A stretch of 64,000 nucleotides of DNA from Sphingomonas sp. (GTDB lineage: Bacteria; Pseudomonadota; Alphaproteobacteria; Sphingomonadales; Sphingomonadaceae). The notes under the pieces are model-generated. The model was not told the origin of the DNA and did not search any database. It saw only the letters and a program-made list of their open reading frames with translations. Made by a program: the position numbers and the translations under genes. This document shows positions 1 through 8,548 of this stretch, piece by piece (within the stretch, counting starts at the first letter, position 1; the number at the start of each line of letters is the position of its first letter). Where the stretch lies: assembly GCF_024508665.1 (NCBI RefSeq), contig NZ_JANINP010000001.1, positions 310,001 through 374,000 on the forward strand, in the 5' to 3' direction.

Positions 1-1
1 C

Positions 2-448
2 CTCTATGTCGGTCCGCCCGACAACCCGCCAGCGCTCTCGCTGGTCGATCCCGAGGCGCCCGATCTCGCCCGCTTCCCGCGTTACGTGGACGCCGTCGCC
101 GCCGCGAGCCTCGCCTTGGTCGAACCAGGCGAGGCGCTCTTCCTGCCGCGCTACTGGTGGCACCACGTCATCTCGCTCGACGCCTATAACGCGATGGTCA
201 ATTACTGGTGGGGCGGCAGCGACGAGCCCAACCACGCTTTCCTGACCGCCTTGCTCGCGTTCCGCGATCTGCCGCCGGGCGAGCGCGATTACTGGCGCGA
301 GATGATCGCGGCATACGTATTCGGCGAGCGCGGCGATGTGCTGTCGCATATCCCCGCACCACTCCAGGGGCCGTTCGGTCCGCTTTCTCCCACCGCGCGC
401 ACGGCGCTGCGTCAACAGCTTCGCGCCGCGCTCGGCAAACCTTCCTGA
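2..448 (+). CDS. Cupin-like (JmjC/cupin_8) protein, C-terminal part
   Basis: The gene enters from outside the window; 148 residues of its C-terminal part are visible. The stretch GEALFLPRYWWHHVISLD is the typical second half of the cupin_8/JmjC-like barrel, where the His of WWHH lies near the metal site of Fe(II)/2-oxoglutarate oxygenases. The N-terminal HxD motif would be upstream, so catalytic competence cannot be judged. Only 22 bases separate it from the GH97 gene, suggesting co-transcription. In sphingomonads and Caulobacter such cupins are common companions of TonB receptors and tryptophan-halogenase-like genes, which fits the halogenase about 6 kb away. Substrate unknown. Confidence 0.75.
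   Translation, partial: LYVGPPDNPPALSLVDPEAPDLARFPRYVDAVAAASLALVEPGEALFLPRYWWHHVISLDAYNAMVNYWWGGSDEPNHAFLTALLAFRDLPPGERDYWREMIAAYVFGERGDVLSHIPAPLQGPFGPLSPTARTALRQQLRAALGKPS
312..322. promoter_or_regulatory. Possible weak operator, inside the cupin gene
   Basis: CATACGTATTC shares its 11 bases with the operator-like site at 11367-11380. It lies inside the cupin coding sequence, about 150 bases before the GH97 start. Codon coincidence is a fair alternative, because the bases simply encode Ala-Tyr-Val-Phe. Confidence 0.2.
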
Positions 449-470
449 TCTCTCCCCGAGGAACCTCCAG

Positions 471-2492
471 ATGATCCTTCGTTCGCTTGCCCTGATTGCC
501 GCACTCGGCTGGACCGCTTCCGCCGCGGCCGCCACTCGCGAATGCGCGCAATCGCCAGGCAAGGTGATCGAGATCTGCGTGTGGGTCGAGAACGGCCAGG
601 CGCTCTACGAGGTGACCCGCAAGGGCGCGCAGCTCCTTGCGCCGTCCGAGCTCGGCCTGACCTTCAAGGGCGAGCCGGCCGCGCGCTTTTCGGCGATGGG
701 CAATCCGCGCCGAGCCTCATCGGACACGAATTGGGAACAGCCTTGGGGCGAAGAGCGGGTGATCCGCGACAACCACAATGAACTGACCGTCACGCTCAAT
801 GGCGACACCGCGCTCAACAAGGCGGTCGACGTCACCTTCCGCCTGTTCGATGACGGCTTCGGCTTCCGCTACGACTACAAGGATGTGCCCGCCGGCCAGG
901 ACGTCGCGGTCACTGCCGAGCGCACCCAATTCCACACGCTCGGCGCCTATCAGGCCTGGTGGTATCAAGGACTGGGCCAGGAACGCGACGAATATCTCTA
1001 TACCCAGACCGACGCGCGCCGCATCACACTCGCCGAGACGCCGCTGACGATGAAGGGTGCCAACGGCCTCTACCTCTCGTTCCACGAAGCGGCGATGATC
1101 GACTTCCCGTCGATGCTGCTTCAGGGCAATGGCGAGGGCACGTTGACCGCGTGGCTGATGCCTTGGCCCGACGGCACGCTGGCCAAGAAGACCGGCCCCT
1201 TCATCACGCCGTGGCGGACGGTGCTGATTGGAGAGACGCCGGGCGCGCTGGCCGACAGCCGGATCGAGCTCAACCTCAACGAACCGAGCAGGATCCCCGA
1301 TATCCGGAAGTGGTTCACCCCCGGCAAGTTCGTCGGCGTGTGGTGGGAAATGCATCTCGACAAGACGACCTGGTCGAGCGGCATGCGGCACGGCGCGACC
1401 ACAGCCAATGTCGAGCGCTATATCGACTTCGCCGCCAAATACGGCTTCAGCGGAGTCCTGGTCGAAGGGTGGAACCAGGGCTGGGACGGCGACTGGATCG
1501 CCAATGGCGACAAGTTCAGCTTCACCAAGCCCTATCCCGATTTCGACATCGCCGCGGTCACTGCTTACGCCAAGGCCAAGGGCGTGCAGTTGATCGGGCA
1601 TAACGAGACCGGCGGCGGGGTGGTCAATTATGAAAACCAGCTCGACGACGCGATGAAATTCTACGCCAGCTACGGCGTCCATGCGGTCAAGACGGGCTAT
1701 GTCCGCCATGCCGGCGACATCCTCGACCGCGAGGGCAAGGGCGAGTGGTTCGCCGGCCAGTTCATGGTCCGCCACAATCTTCTCGTCGCCGAGACCGCGG
1801 CGAAATACCGTATCGCGATCGACGCGCACGAGCCGGTCAAGGATACGGGTTTGCGCCGCACCTGGCCCAACATGATCGCCCGCGAAGGCGCGCGGGGACA
1901 GGAATATAATGCCTGGGGCGTGCCGACCAATCCGCCCGAACACATGACGATCCTGCCCTTCACTCGGCTGCTCGGCGGGCCGATGGATTTCACGCCGGGC
2001 ATCTTCGATCTGGCGCACGGCAAGGACGACGTGACGCGGCGCGTGCAATCGACGCTTGCCACGCAGTTGGCCGAATATGTCGTGGTCTACAGCCCGATCC
2101 AGATGGCCGCCGATCTGCCCGAAAATTACGAGAAGAACCTGGCCGCGTTCCAGTTCATCCGCGACGTGCCGACCGACTGGGAAGTCTCCCGCACGCTGCA
2201 ATCGGAAATCGGCGATTACGTCGTCGTCGTGCGCCAGCCGCGTGGCGGGCAGGACTGGTATCTGGGCGCGATCACGGACGAAAATGCGCGCACGCTGTCG
2301 CAGCCGCTGACCTTCCTGGCGCCGGGCAGGAAGTATGAGGCGCAGATCTATCGCGACGGACCCAACGCCGATTACCGCGTCAATCCGCTGCCGATCACGA
2401 TCGAGAAGAAGGTGGTGACGTCAAACGACGTGCTACCGCTCGACCTCGCGCCGGGGGGCGGCACCGCGATCCGATTCCACGTTATACGCTGA
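471..2492 (+). CDS. Secreted GH97 alpha-glucosidase (SusB-like)
   Basis: Predicted glycoside hydrolase family 97 enzyme of 673 residues that releases glucose from alpha-glucans in the periplasm. The ATG at 471 is preferred to upstream in-frame starts because it directly begins a signal peptide (MILRSLALIAALGWTASAAA) and follows the cupin stop. The N-terminal beta-sandwich is followed by a TIM barrel with motifs matching inverting SusB: HNETGGG (Glu379), DAHEP (Glu454) and QEYNAW (Glu478), plus VKTGYV and LPFTRLLGGPMD. In SusB the equivalents of Glu379 and Glu454 act as base and that of Glu478 as acid; the nucleophile Asp of retaining GH97 members is not apparent. Length fits the family (about 650-740). 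It probably hydrolyses oligosaccharides made by the two secreted GH13 amylases of this locus. Confidence 0.9.
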   Translation: MILRSLALIAALGWTASAAAATRECAQSPGKVIEICVWVENGQALYEVTRKGAQLLAPSELGLTFKGEPAARFSAMGNPRRASSDTNWEQPWGEERVIRDNHNELTVTLNGDTALNKAVDVTFRLFDDGFGFRYDYKDVPAGQDVAVTAERTQFHTLGAYQAWWYQGLGQERDEYLYTQTDARRITLAETPLTMKGANGLYLSFHEAAMIDFPSMLLQGNGEGTLTAWLMPWPDGTLAKKTGPFITPWRTVLIGETPGALADSRIELNLNEPSRIPDIRKWFTPGKFVGVWWEMHLDKTTWSSGMRHGATTANVERYIDFAAKYGFSGVLVEGWNQGWDGDWIANGDKFSFTKPYPDFDIAAVTAYAKAKGVQLIGHNETGGGVVNYENQLDDAMKFYASYGVHAVKTGYVRHAGDILDREGKGEWFAGQFMVRHNLLVAETAAKYRIAIDAHEPVKDTGLRRTWPNMIAREGARGQEYNAWGVPTNPPEHMTILPFTRLLGGPMDFTPGIFDLAHGKDDVTRRVQSTLATQLAEYVVVYSPIQMAADLPENYEKNLAAFQFIRDVPTDWEVSRTLQSEIGDYVVVVRQPRGGQDWYLGAITDENARTLSQPLTFLAPGRKYEAQIYRDGPNADYRVNPLPITIEKKVVTSNDVLPLDLAPGGGTAIRFHVIR

Positions 2493-3378
2493 GCGTCGCA
2501 AATGGCCGTGTGTGGACGGGCGCCTTTCCGACACGCTGCTGGCTAAGGTTTAGGCCATTTCGCTCTTTGCGATGTGACAGAGCTATGCGAACGCGCAGAG
2601 AACGGCGATAGATAGTCGGCGGTTAATTGCTAGCGATCAGAGCTATTCTGCAGCACGAGGCGTCTTCCTTGGATTTCGCGGCGGACGACGCGGGTAACCA
2701 AAGCACTGGCGTCCATTGCAGGCTTAGTTAATGGCGAGGGCCGCCCAGTTTCCGAGGGAGTCCAGTTGGAGCATGGTGACGCTTCGCCGCGTTCGCGGCT
2801 GACCGACGACGCCTTTAAGACGAACCCATCAAATGTGATCCGCGCCTCAATTGCGTACGTCCGAAGCGGCGCATACACCGGTTGGACATAAGCGAACGGA
2901 CTGATCGAGTTGAACGATGCCGTGGCGAAATAAGCGTCGCTCAAAATGCGCGTGAAGCCGGCGAGTGAGAGCTTCGCGATGATGATCGCCACACGGGTAT
3001 CCGCCGTCCAGTAACTGGCGCCGAGCTGGAAACCGAGCGAAAGGCGCTCCGAGTGGAAGCATGTGGTCAGCCATCATGAACGCCGTCACGTGCGGCGAGA
3101 AGGCGCGCTGATTGCCGGCACAGCCGGAAACCCACGCGCGAGAAACTTCGGGTCGTCGGCGGTGGTTCGCAATTTCACAAACTCGGCCGGCGCTCGTGTA
3201 TGTGGTGGAAGAGCTCAAGAACCGGGTCGTATTGCGGCAGTGCGATTCTACGTCGGATTCGGCATGACGCGCCGCCCCGAGCAAGCGGTGAACTGTGGTC
3301 TAGAAATCCTCCGGGTGCTCGCCTATAGGCGTCCAAATCCTCGGTTCTAGGCCGCTACCAAGGCGGTCTGAACGATAT
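2493..3378. other. 886-base gap with decayed coding remnants
   Basis: No intact gene is evident. On the minus strand, about 3060 down to 2630, one frame gives protein-like sequence (for example LGFQLGASYWTADTRV and SISPFAYVQPVY), but it has no start and meets a stop just upstream. Further up, between about 3240 and 3060, other minus frames show short plausible stretches such as FVKLRTTADDPKFLARGF. This patchwork over several frames suggests a frameshifted, decayed gene. Base composition looks less GC-rich than the flanks. The family was not recognised. Confidence 0.3.
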
Positions 3379-3463
3379 GCGGGCGTGGTGGAACTGGTAG
3401 ACGCGCCGGACTCAAAATCCGGTTCCGAAAGGAGTGTGGGTTCGATTCCCACCGCCCGCACCA
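3379..3463 (+). tRNA. tRNA-Leu (anticodon CAA)
   Basis: The acceptor arms GCGGGCG and CGCCCGC pair over 7 bases, and ACCA at 3460-3463 encodes the discriminator and the CCA end. The anticodon stem CCGGA/TCCGG closes the loop CTCAAAA, giving anticodon CAA (reads UUG). A long variable arm (class II) and the TTCGATT T-loop are present. Length with CCA is 85. Confidence 0.97.
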
Positions 3464-3523
3464 TCTTCAAGCTGGTTTGGTTTGCACAATCGGGCGACGG
3501 GCCCGTCGGGAATAGGCGAGGGC

Positions 3524-5143
3524 TTAAACCCGGCGCGCGATTACCGCCGCATAGCCGCCGAAGCGCCAGTCGGTCACATGGCCGACGGTTTCCTCCGTGC
3601 GCCAGCGATCGGGCTGGACGGGGCGCCATTCGACCGGCTCGGGCGACATGTTGAACACGCACAACACCGTCTCGTCGGGCGCCGACCGCTCGATCGCCAG
3701 GACCGTTTCACTCGCTTCGATCACGCGAGCATCGCCACACATCAACGCGTCACTCGATCGGCGGAACGCGAGCAGATGCCGCGTCAGGTTGAGCAAGGAT
3801 TCCGGATCTCCGTCCTGGCGATCCACCGCCAGCGCGAGATGGTCGGCGCCGATCGGCAACCAGGGCGTGCCGGAGCTGAAGCCGGCATGATCGTTGGCGT
3901 CTTGGCGCCAGGGCATCGGTGTGCGCGCCCCGTCCCGCGATAGCGTCAGCGGCCAATTGGCGATCGCTTCGGGATCGCGCAGCGCATCGAACGGGATGTC
4001 GACCTGGGTCAGGCCGAGTTCCTCGCCATTGTACAGGAAGATGTTACCGCGCAGCGAGATGAGTAGCATCAGCTTCATCCGCGCGAAGGTGTCGCGGTGT
4101 TGGGGGGCTGCCCAGCGCGAGATTGCGCGCGGCGCGTCGTGATTCTCGAACGCCCAGCTTGGCCAGCCGGTGCCGGGCGCATCGGGCCATTGCGCGAGCG
4201 CGTCGCGCACCAGCGCAGGCGTCAACTTGTCGGCGTAGAGGAAATTGAAGCCATAGGCCGAATTAAGCCGGCGGTCCCCCTGGGTGAAGGCGTGCATTTC
4301 GGCCTCGGGGCTCGGGCCGCCGACCTCGGCGACGGTGAAGGTCGCGCCATATTTGTCGAGCAGTACCCGCAACCGCTCGAGGAATGCCGGTATCTGGGGT
4401 TGGCTCTGGTTATGGATATGTTGCTGGAAGTCGAATGAGCGCGTGCGCGGTCCCGCCGGGGCTGGCGGATTGTCGGTCAGCGCGGGGTCGTGCATCGAGA
4501 AGTTGATCGCATCGATGCGGAAACCGTCGACGCCGCGGTCGAGCCAGAATTTCGCCACGTCGAGCATCGCGTCCTGCACCGCCGGCAAGTGCATGTGCAA
4601 CTGCGGCTGCTCGGGGAGGAAATTGTGCATGTAATATTGCCGGCGCGGTGCGCTCCAGGTCCAGGCCGGGCCGCCGAACACCGATTGCCAGTTGTTGGGC
4701 GGCGTGCCGTCGGGTTTGGCGTCGGCCCAGACATACCAATCGGCCTTGGGATTGGTGCGATCGGCGCGGCTCTCCAGGAACCAGGGGTGTCGGTCGCTGC
4801 TGTGCGAATAAACCTGGTCGATCAGCACCTTGAGCCCGAGCGTGTGTGCACGGGCGACCAGCGCGTCGAAATCGTCCAGCGTGCCGAAGATCGGGTCGAC
4901 GTCGCAATAATCGGCCACATCATAGCCGAAATCGAGCATCGGCGAGGTGAAGAAGGGCGACAGCCAGATCGCGTCGACGCCCAGGCTCGCGACATGATCG
5001 AGATGCGCGGTGATGCCGGGCAAGTCGCCGATGCCGTCGCCATTGGTATCGGCGAAGCTGCGCGGATAGATTTGGTAGATCGCCGCTCCGCGCCACCATT
5101 CGCGCGCTGTCTGGACGGAGGGTAGGCGGGCGACGTCGTTCAC
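3524..5143 (-). CDS. Cytoplasmic GH13 alpha-glucosidase (GH13_23-like)
   Basis: Hydrolyses maltose and short maltodextrins to glucose in the cytoplasm (no signal peptide, 539 residues). The start chosen is GTG at 5143, whose GTGA overlaps the amylase stop; the longer upstream frame is antisense-like junk. GH13 motifs are in order: DQVYSH (region I, about 109-114), GFRIDAINF with nucleophile Asp211, AEVGG with acid/base Glu273, and FENHD with Asp336. The wording of the nucleophile region (DAINF) matches the GH13_23 alpha-glucosidases of alphaproteobacteria. It is last in the run receptor, halogenase, amylase, glucosidase, and coupling to the amylase implies a fixed expression ratio. An oligo-1,6-glucosidase specificity cannot be excluded. 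Confidence 0.9.
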   Translation of the reverse strand: MNDVARLPSVQTAREWWRGAAIYQIYPRSFADTNGDGIGDLPGITAHLDHVASLGVDAIWLSPFFTSPMLDFGYDVADYCDVDPIFGTLDDFDALVARAHTLGLKVLIDQVYSHSSDRHPWFLESRADRTNPKADWYVWADAKPDGTPPNNWQSVFGGPAWTWSAPRRQYYMHNFLPEQPQLHMHLPAVQDAMLDVAKFWLDRGVDGFRIDAINFSMHDPALTDNPPAPAGPRTRSFDFQQHIHNQSQPQIPAFLERLRVLLDKYGATFTVAEVGGPSPEAEMHAFTQGDRRLNSAYGFNFLYADKLTPALVRDALAQWPDAPGTGWPSWAFENHDAPRAISRWAAPQHRDTFARMKLMLLISLRGNIFLYNGEELGLTQVDIPFDALRDPEAIANWPLTLSRDGARTPMPWRQDANDHAGFSSGTPWLPIGADHLALAVDRQDGDPESLLNLTRHLLAFRRSSDALMCGDARVIEASETVLAIERSAPDETVLCVFNMSPEPVEWRPVQPDRWRTEETVGHVTDWRFGGYAAVIARRV

Positions 5144-6975
5144 TGGGCCTCGCAAATGATGAAGTCGAGAGGAGCGAGGCTGACCTTCAGGCTGCCCGGC
5201 GCGGTTGCTTTCGCTTCGCACGCACCGTGGAGCGCGGTGAAAGCGGAGGATTTGTCGTCGACCAGCACATTGGCGGTGAGCGGCGCGGTCGAGGTGTTGA
5301 ACGCGATCAGCATTTCCTTGCCGGTATCGGGATCGAACCGTGACACGGCGAACAGGCCGGGTTTGTCGCCCCACGCGCGCGGTACCTGGCGCCCGCGGGT
5401 GAGCGCACGGTGGCTGGTGCGGGTGCGGGCGAGCTCGGCGATCGTCTTGAAGATCGGATTGTCGGTGCCGAAACTCGGTGTCGCTGTGGTCTTGGTCGTC
5501 CCGAGCAATTTGGTGTCGTTATAGACCGCGACCTTGCTGCCGAACATGTCCTCGCGCGCGAGCTGGTCGTTGCCCGTGCTGACGAAGCCCTGTTCGTCGC
5601 CATAATAAATGGTCGGCACCCCGCGCAGCGTCAGCAGCATGGCATGGCCGAGAATGACGCGCTTCAACACCTCTTCGTCGCTCGCCTGGGGGAAGCCGGC
5701 TTTTACGAACATCGAGAAGCGGCCCATGTCATGATTGCCGAGAAACGTCGGCAAGGTCCGCGCGGTAGCCTCTCCATCGGCATAAGCGGGGTCGCCGAAG
5801 AACATGTGGAACAGCTCGCTGGTCGGGGCGCCGCGGGCGACGGTGTCGGCCACCGCGCGCTCGAACGCGAAGTCGAGCACGGCGGGCAGTTTGTCGACCC
5901 GCGTGTGCGCCGCAAGCCGCGCGACGTCGAGGTCGCCGGTGAACACCTCACCGAAGATATGGAAGTTGGGGATGCCTTTGGCCTTGGCGCGCGCTAGCAT
6001 CGCCGGGACGAACGCCTGCCAGAAGGCGGGGTCGACATGCTGCGCGGTGTCGATGCGATATCCGTCGATGCCGAAATCGTCGATCCACTTGCCGAAAATG
6101 TCGATCATGCCCGCGATCACGCGCGGGTTCTCTGTCATCAGATCATCGAGCCCACCGAAGTCCCCGAGCTGCGAATCCTCGGTCGAGAAGGTCGAATCGC
6201 CGCGATTATGGTAATAGATCGGGTCGTTGAGCCAGGCCGGGACCTTGGCTTTCTCCTCGCCCTTGGGAAGGTATGGCGTGTAGGCCCAGTCGGGGTCGGT
6301 CAGCTTGGCAAAATTCTCGGGCGTCGCGACGCCATCGCCGAGGAAGCCCGGATTGATCGCCGGACCGCTCGCGCCGCCCCTGCGCGTATAGGGATAGTCG
6401 GCACGGCCGCGGTAGGCGCACGGCTTGTCCGCTTCGCACTCGCGATACTTGATCACGTCCGCGGTGTGGTTGGCGATAATGTCCATATAGACCTTCATCC
6501 CACGCGCGTGTGCCGCGTCGACCAAGGCCTTGAAGTCGGCATTGGTGCCGAAATGCGGATCGACGCGGGTGAAGTCGGTGATCCAATAGCCGTGATAACC
6601 GGCGGACTCGCTGCCCTTGGGACCCTGGACCGGCTTGTTCTTGAAGATCGGCCCGACCCAGATCGCGGTCGCGCCGAGCGCCTGGATATAGTCGATCCGT
6701 TTGAGCAGCCCCTTGAGGTCGCCGCCGTGATAGAAGCCCTTGGCGGTCGGATCGAAGCCGGTGACGAGTCGGTCACCCTTCAGACCGCCGGCATCGTTCT
6801 TCGGATCGCCATTCTCGAACCGGTCGGGCAGGACGAAATAGATGACCTCGTCCTCGGGCAGGCGGTCGCGATAGGTCGATGCGGCCGCCGATGCCGGTGC
6901 AGGGCCGGAAGAGGCCAGTCCCGGTTGCGCGAGCGCAGACGCGAGCAAGGCGGCGAGTAGCGAGCGGCGGATCAT
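5140..6975 (-). CDS. Periplasmic GH13 alpha-amylase / cyclomaltodextrinase-like
   Basis: Endo-acting alpha-glucan hydrolase of 611 residues. Residues 1-22 form a signal peptide (MIRRSLLAALLASALAQPG), so it acts in the periplasm or on the surface. The GH13 regions are DIIANH (165-170), DGYRIDTAQHV with nucleophile Asp309, FGEVF with acid/base Glu343 and LGNHD with Asp416. The opening YFVLPDRFENGDP and a long loop with paired Cys around residues 180-186 resemble GH13_19 amylases of Gram-negative bacteria. Start and stop overlap both neighbours by four bases (ATGA with the halogenase, GTGA with the glucosidase). Product preference, such as maltose release from cyclodextrins, is inferred only. 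Confidence 0.9.
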   Translation of the reverse strand: MIRRSLLAALLASALAQPGLASSGPAPASAAASTYRDRLPEDEVIYFVLPDRFENGDPKNDAGGLKGDRLVTGFDPTAKGFYHGGDLKGLLKRIDYIQALGATAIWVGPIFKNKPVQGPKGSESAGYHGYWITDFTRVDPHFGTNADFKALVDAAHARGMKVYMDIIANHTADVIKYRECEADKPCAYRGRADYPYTRRGGASGPAINPGFLGDGVATPENFAKLTDPDWAYTPYLPKGEEKAKVPAWLNDPIYYHNRGDSTFSTEDSQLGDFGGLDDLMTENPRVIAGMIDIFGKWIDDFGIDGYRIDTAQHVDPAFWQAFVPAMLARAKAKGIPNFHIFGEVFTGDLDVARLAAHTRVDKLPAVLDFAFERAVADTVARGAPTSELFHMFFGDPAYADGEATARTLPTFLGNHDMGRFSMFVKAGFPQASDEEVLKRVILGHAMLLTLRGVPTIYYGDEQGFVSTGNDQLAREDMFGSKVAVYNDTKLLGTTKTTATPSFGTDNPIFKTIAELARTRTSHRALTRGRQVPRAWGDKPGLFAVSRFDPDTGKEMLIAFNTSTAPLTANVLVDDKSSAFTALHGACEAKATAPGSLKVSLAPLDFIICEAQ

Positions 6976-8489
6976 GCGTGTTTCTCCAGAACGTTACCCC
7001 TCATCGACATCACGAAGTCGCGATGGCTGGGCAGCGTTTCCGCCTTGATGCGATAGGATTTGGCCAGGGTGTCGAGAAAGGGACCGACATCCTGCCCTGG
7101 TACGTTGTCGGCGAGCGGCGACCAGCTGTGCGGCATGATGCCTTGGCCGATCATCACTTGACCCCAGCTATCGTCGAGGAACAACTCGTCCTCCTCGCGG
7201 ACGAACGCGCCGGCTTCGCGAAACAGCTCGATCTTTTCCGCCAGCGTTGCGGGAAGGGCGATCGCCCGGCAATGGTCCCAGAACGGCTCGCCGACGCGCT
7301 CGTTGGCGATATAATGCAGGACGATGAAATCTCGGATGCGCTGCCACTCGATGGTGGACAGGCGATTAAACGTGTCGCGCGCCGTGGCGACGTTCGACAA
7401 GTCGCCGGATAGCAAGGTGAGCAGCCGACCCAGCCCCGACTGGACGAGGTGGATGCTGGTGGATTCGAGCGGCTCCATGAAGCCTGCGGCGAGACCCAAA
7501 GCGACGCAATTATGCGACCAGAAATCCTGTCGGTGCCCGCTGGTGAAGCGGATCGGACGCGGGTCCGCGAGCGGCTTGCCTTCGATGTTGGCGAGCAGCA
7601 GTTCGCTCGCTTCTTCAACCGACATGAACTCGGAGCAGAAGACATGGCCGTTGCCGGTGCGGTGCTGCAGCGGAATGCGCCATTGCCAGCCGGCGGGTCG
7701 CGCCATCGACTGAGTATAGGGACGCAACTCCGGCCGTGTTTCGCTGGGCACCGCCAGGGCAGTGTCGCAGGGCAGAAAACGGCGCCAGTCGACGAAGGGT
7801 ACGCCGAGTGCATTGCCAAGCAACAGGCTGCGAAATCCGGTGCAGTCGATGAAGAGCGTGCCCGCCACCTCGCGGTCGTGATCCAACCGCAGCGCACGGA
7901 TATCCCCCGTTTCGCCATCGCGCTCGACGCTTTCGATCAGCCCTTCGACCCGCCGCACCCCGCGCTCTTCGGCATAGTCGCGAAGCATTGCCGCGAAGAG
8001 CGCCGCGTCGAAATGGTAGGCATAAGCCAGTTCGGTCGGCTTGCCATCGCGGCCTTCGGTAGTCGCGAACCGACCCAGGCGCGTGGCGGCGATGTTATAG
8101 CTGTAATCGCCATAGTCGCCTGCGACGCCGAGGTGCCGGCCGCGCAGCCAGAGTTGGCGGAAAGGGATCAGTCCGACGCCGCGCCCGACCTGGCCGAAGC
8201 TGTGGATGTAGCGACGCCCGGGACGCAGCCAATCGCTGAACTCGATCCCCAGCTTGAACGTAGCGTTGGTGCGCCGCAGGAACTCGTCTTGGTCGAGCCC
8301 AAGCCCAATGATCAAGTTGTGGATCTGCGGGATCGTCGCCTCGCCGACGCCGACCGTGCCGATCGCGTCGGATTCCACGAGGGTAATCGTCGCGCGGTTG
8401 CCGAGGAAGCGGGCGAGGATGGCGGCTGCCGTCCATCCTGCTGTCCCGCCGCCGGCGATGACGATGTCGAGCGACGTGGAATCAGTCAT
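6972..8489 (-). CDS. FAD-dependent tryptophan-halogenase-like protein
   Basis: Flavoprotein of 505 residues in the flavin-dependent halogenase family, which uses reduced FAD, oxygen and halide to form hypohalous acid. Seen directly: FAD-binding GGGTAG at 13-18, the halogenase motif WQWRIP at 268-273, and Lys79 in ATFKLG, matching the catalytic lysine of PrnA/RebH. All hallmark residues are intact, so activity is plausible. No tryptophan or indole metabolism gene is nearby; the neighbours are a TonB receptor upstream (59-base gap) and a GH13 amylase whose ATG overlaps its stop. Similar halogenases next to TonB receptors are known in Xanthomonas, Caulobacter and sphingomonads, with uncertain physiological substrates. 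No flavin reductase gene is seen in the window. Confidence 0.88.
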   Translation of the reverse strand: MTDSTSLDIVIAGGGTAGWTAAAILARFLGNRATITLVESDAIGTVGVGEATIPQIHNLIIGLGLDQDEFLRRTNATFKLGIEFSDWLRPGRRYIHSFGQVGRGVGLIPFRQLWLRGRHLGVAGDYGDYSYNIAATRLGRFATTEGRDGKPTELAYAYHFDAALFAAMLRDYAEERGVRRVEGLIESVERDGETGDIRALRLDHDREVAGTLFIDCTGFRSLLLGNALGVPFVDWRRFLPCDTALAVPSETRPELRPYTQSMARPAGWQWRIPLQHRTGNGHVFCSEFMSVEEASELLLANIEGKPLADPRPIRFTSGHRQDFWSHNCVALGLAAGFMEPLESTSIHLVQSGLGRLLTLLSGDLSNVATARDTFNRLSTIEWQRIRDFIVLHYIANERVGEPFWDHCRAIALPATLAEKIELFREAGAFVREEDELFLDDSWGQVMIGQGIMPHSWSPLADNVPGQDVGPFLDTLAKSYRIKAETLPSHRDFVMSMRGNVLEKHA

Positions 8490-8511
8490 GTCAGGCCTTC
8501 ACCGTCGAATG

Positions 8512-8539
8512 AGCCTCGCCGGCCACAACCGGCGAGGCT
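8512..8539 (-). terminator. Hairpin between receptor and halogenase genes
   Basis: Perfect 11-base inverted repeat, AGCCTCGCCGG and CCGGCGAGGCT around a 6-base loop, just after the receptor stop on the minus strand. No U-run follows, so it may stabilise the receptor mRNA 3' end or attenuate read-through rather than fully terminate. It would give receptor-rich, enzyme-poor expression. Confidence 0.45.
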
Positions 8540-8548
8540 GTTCGTGTA

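Noticed and set aside
717-2201. 494-codon open frame on the minus strand
   Set aside because: It is antisense to the GH97 gene, has no recognisable protein motif, and arises from high GC third positions.
5144-5374. In-frame extension of the cytoplasmic alpha-glucosidase
   Set aside because: Arg/His-rich sequence antisense-like and overlapping the amylase gene; the GTGA-coupled start at 5143 is more credible.
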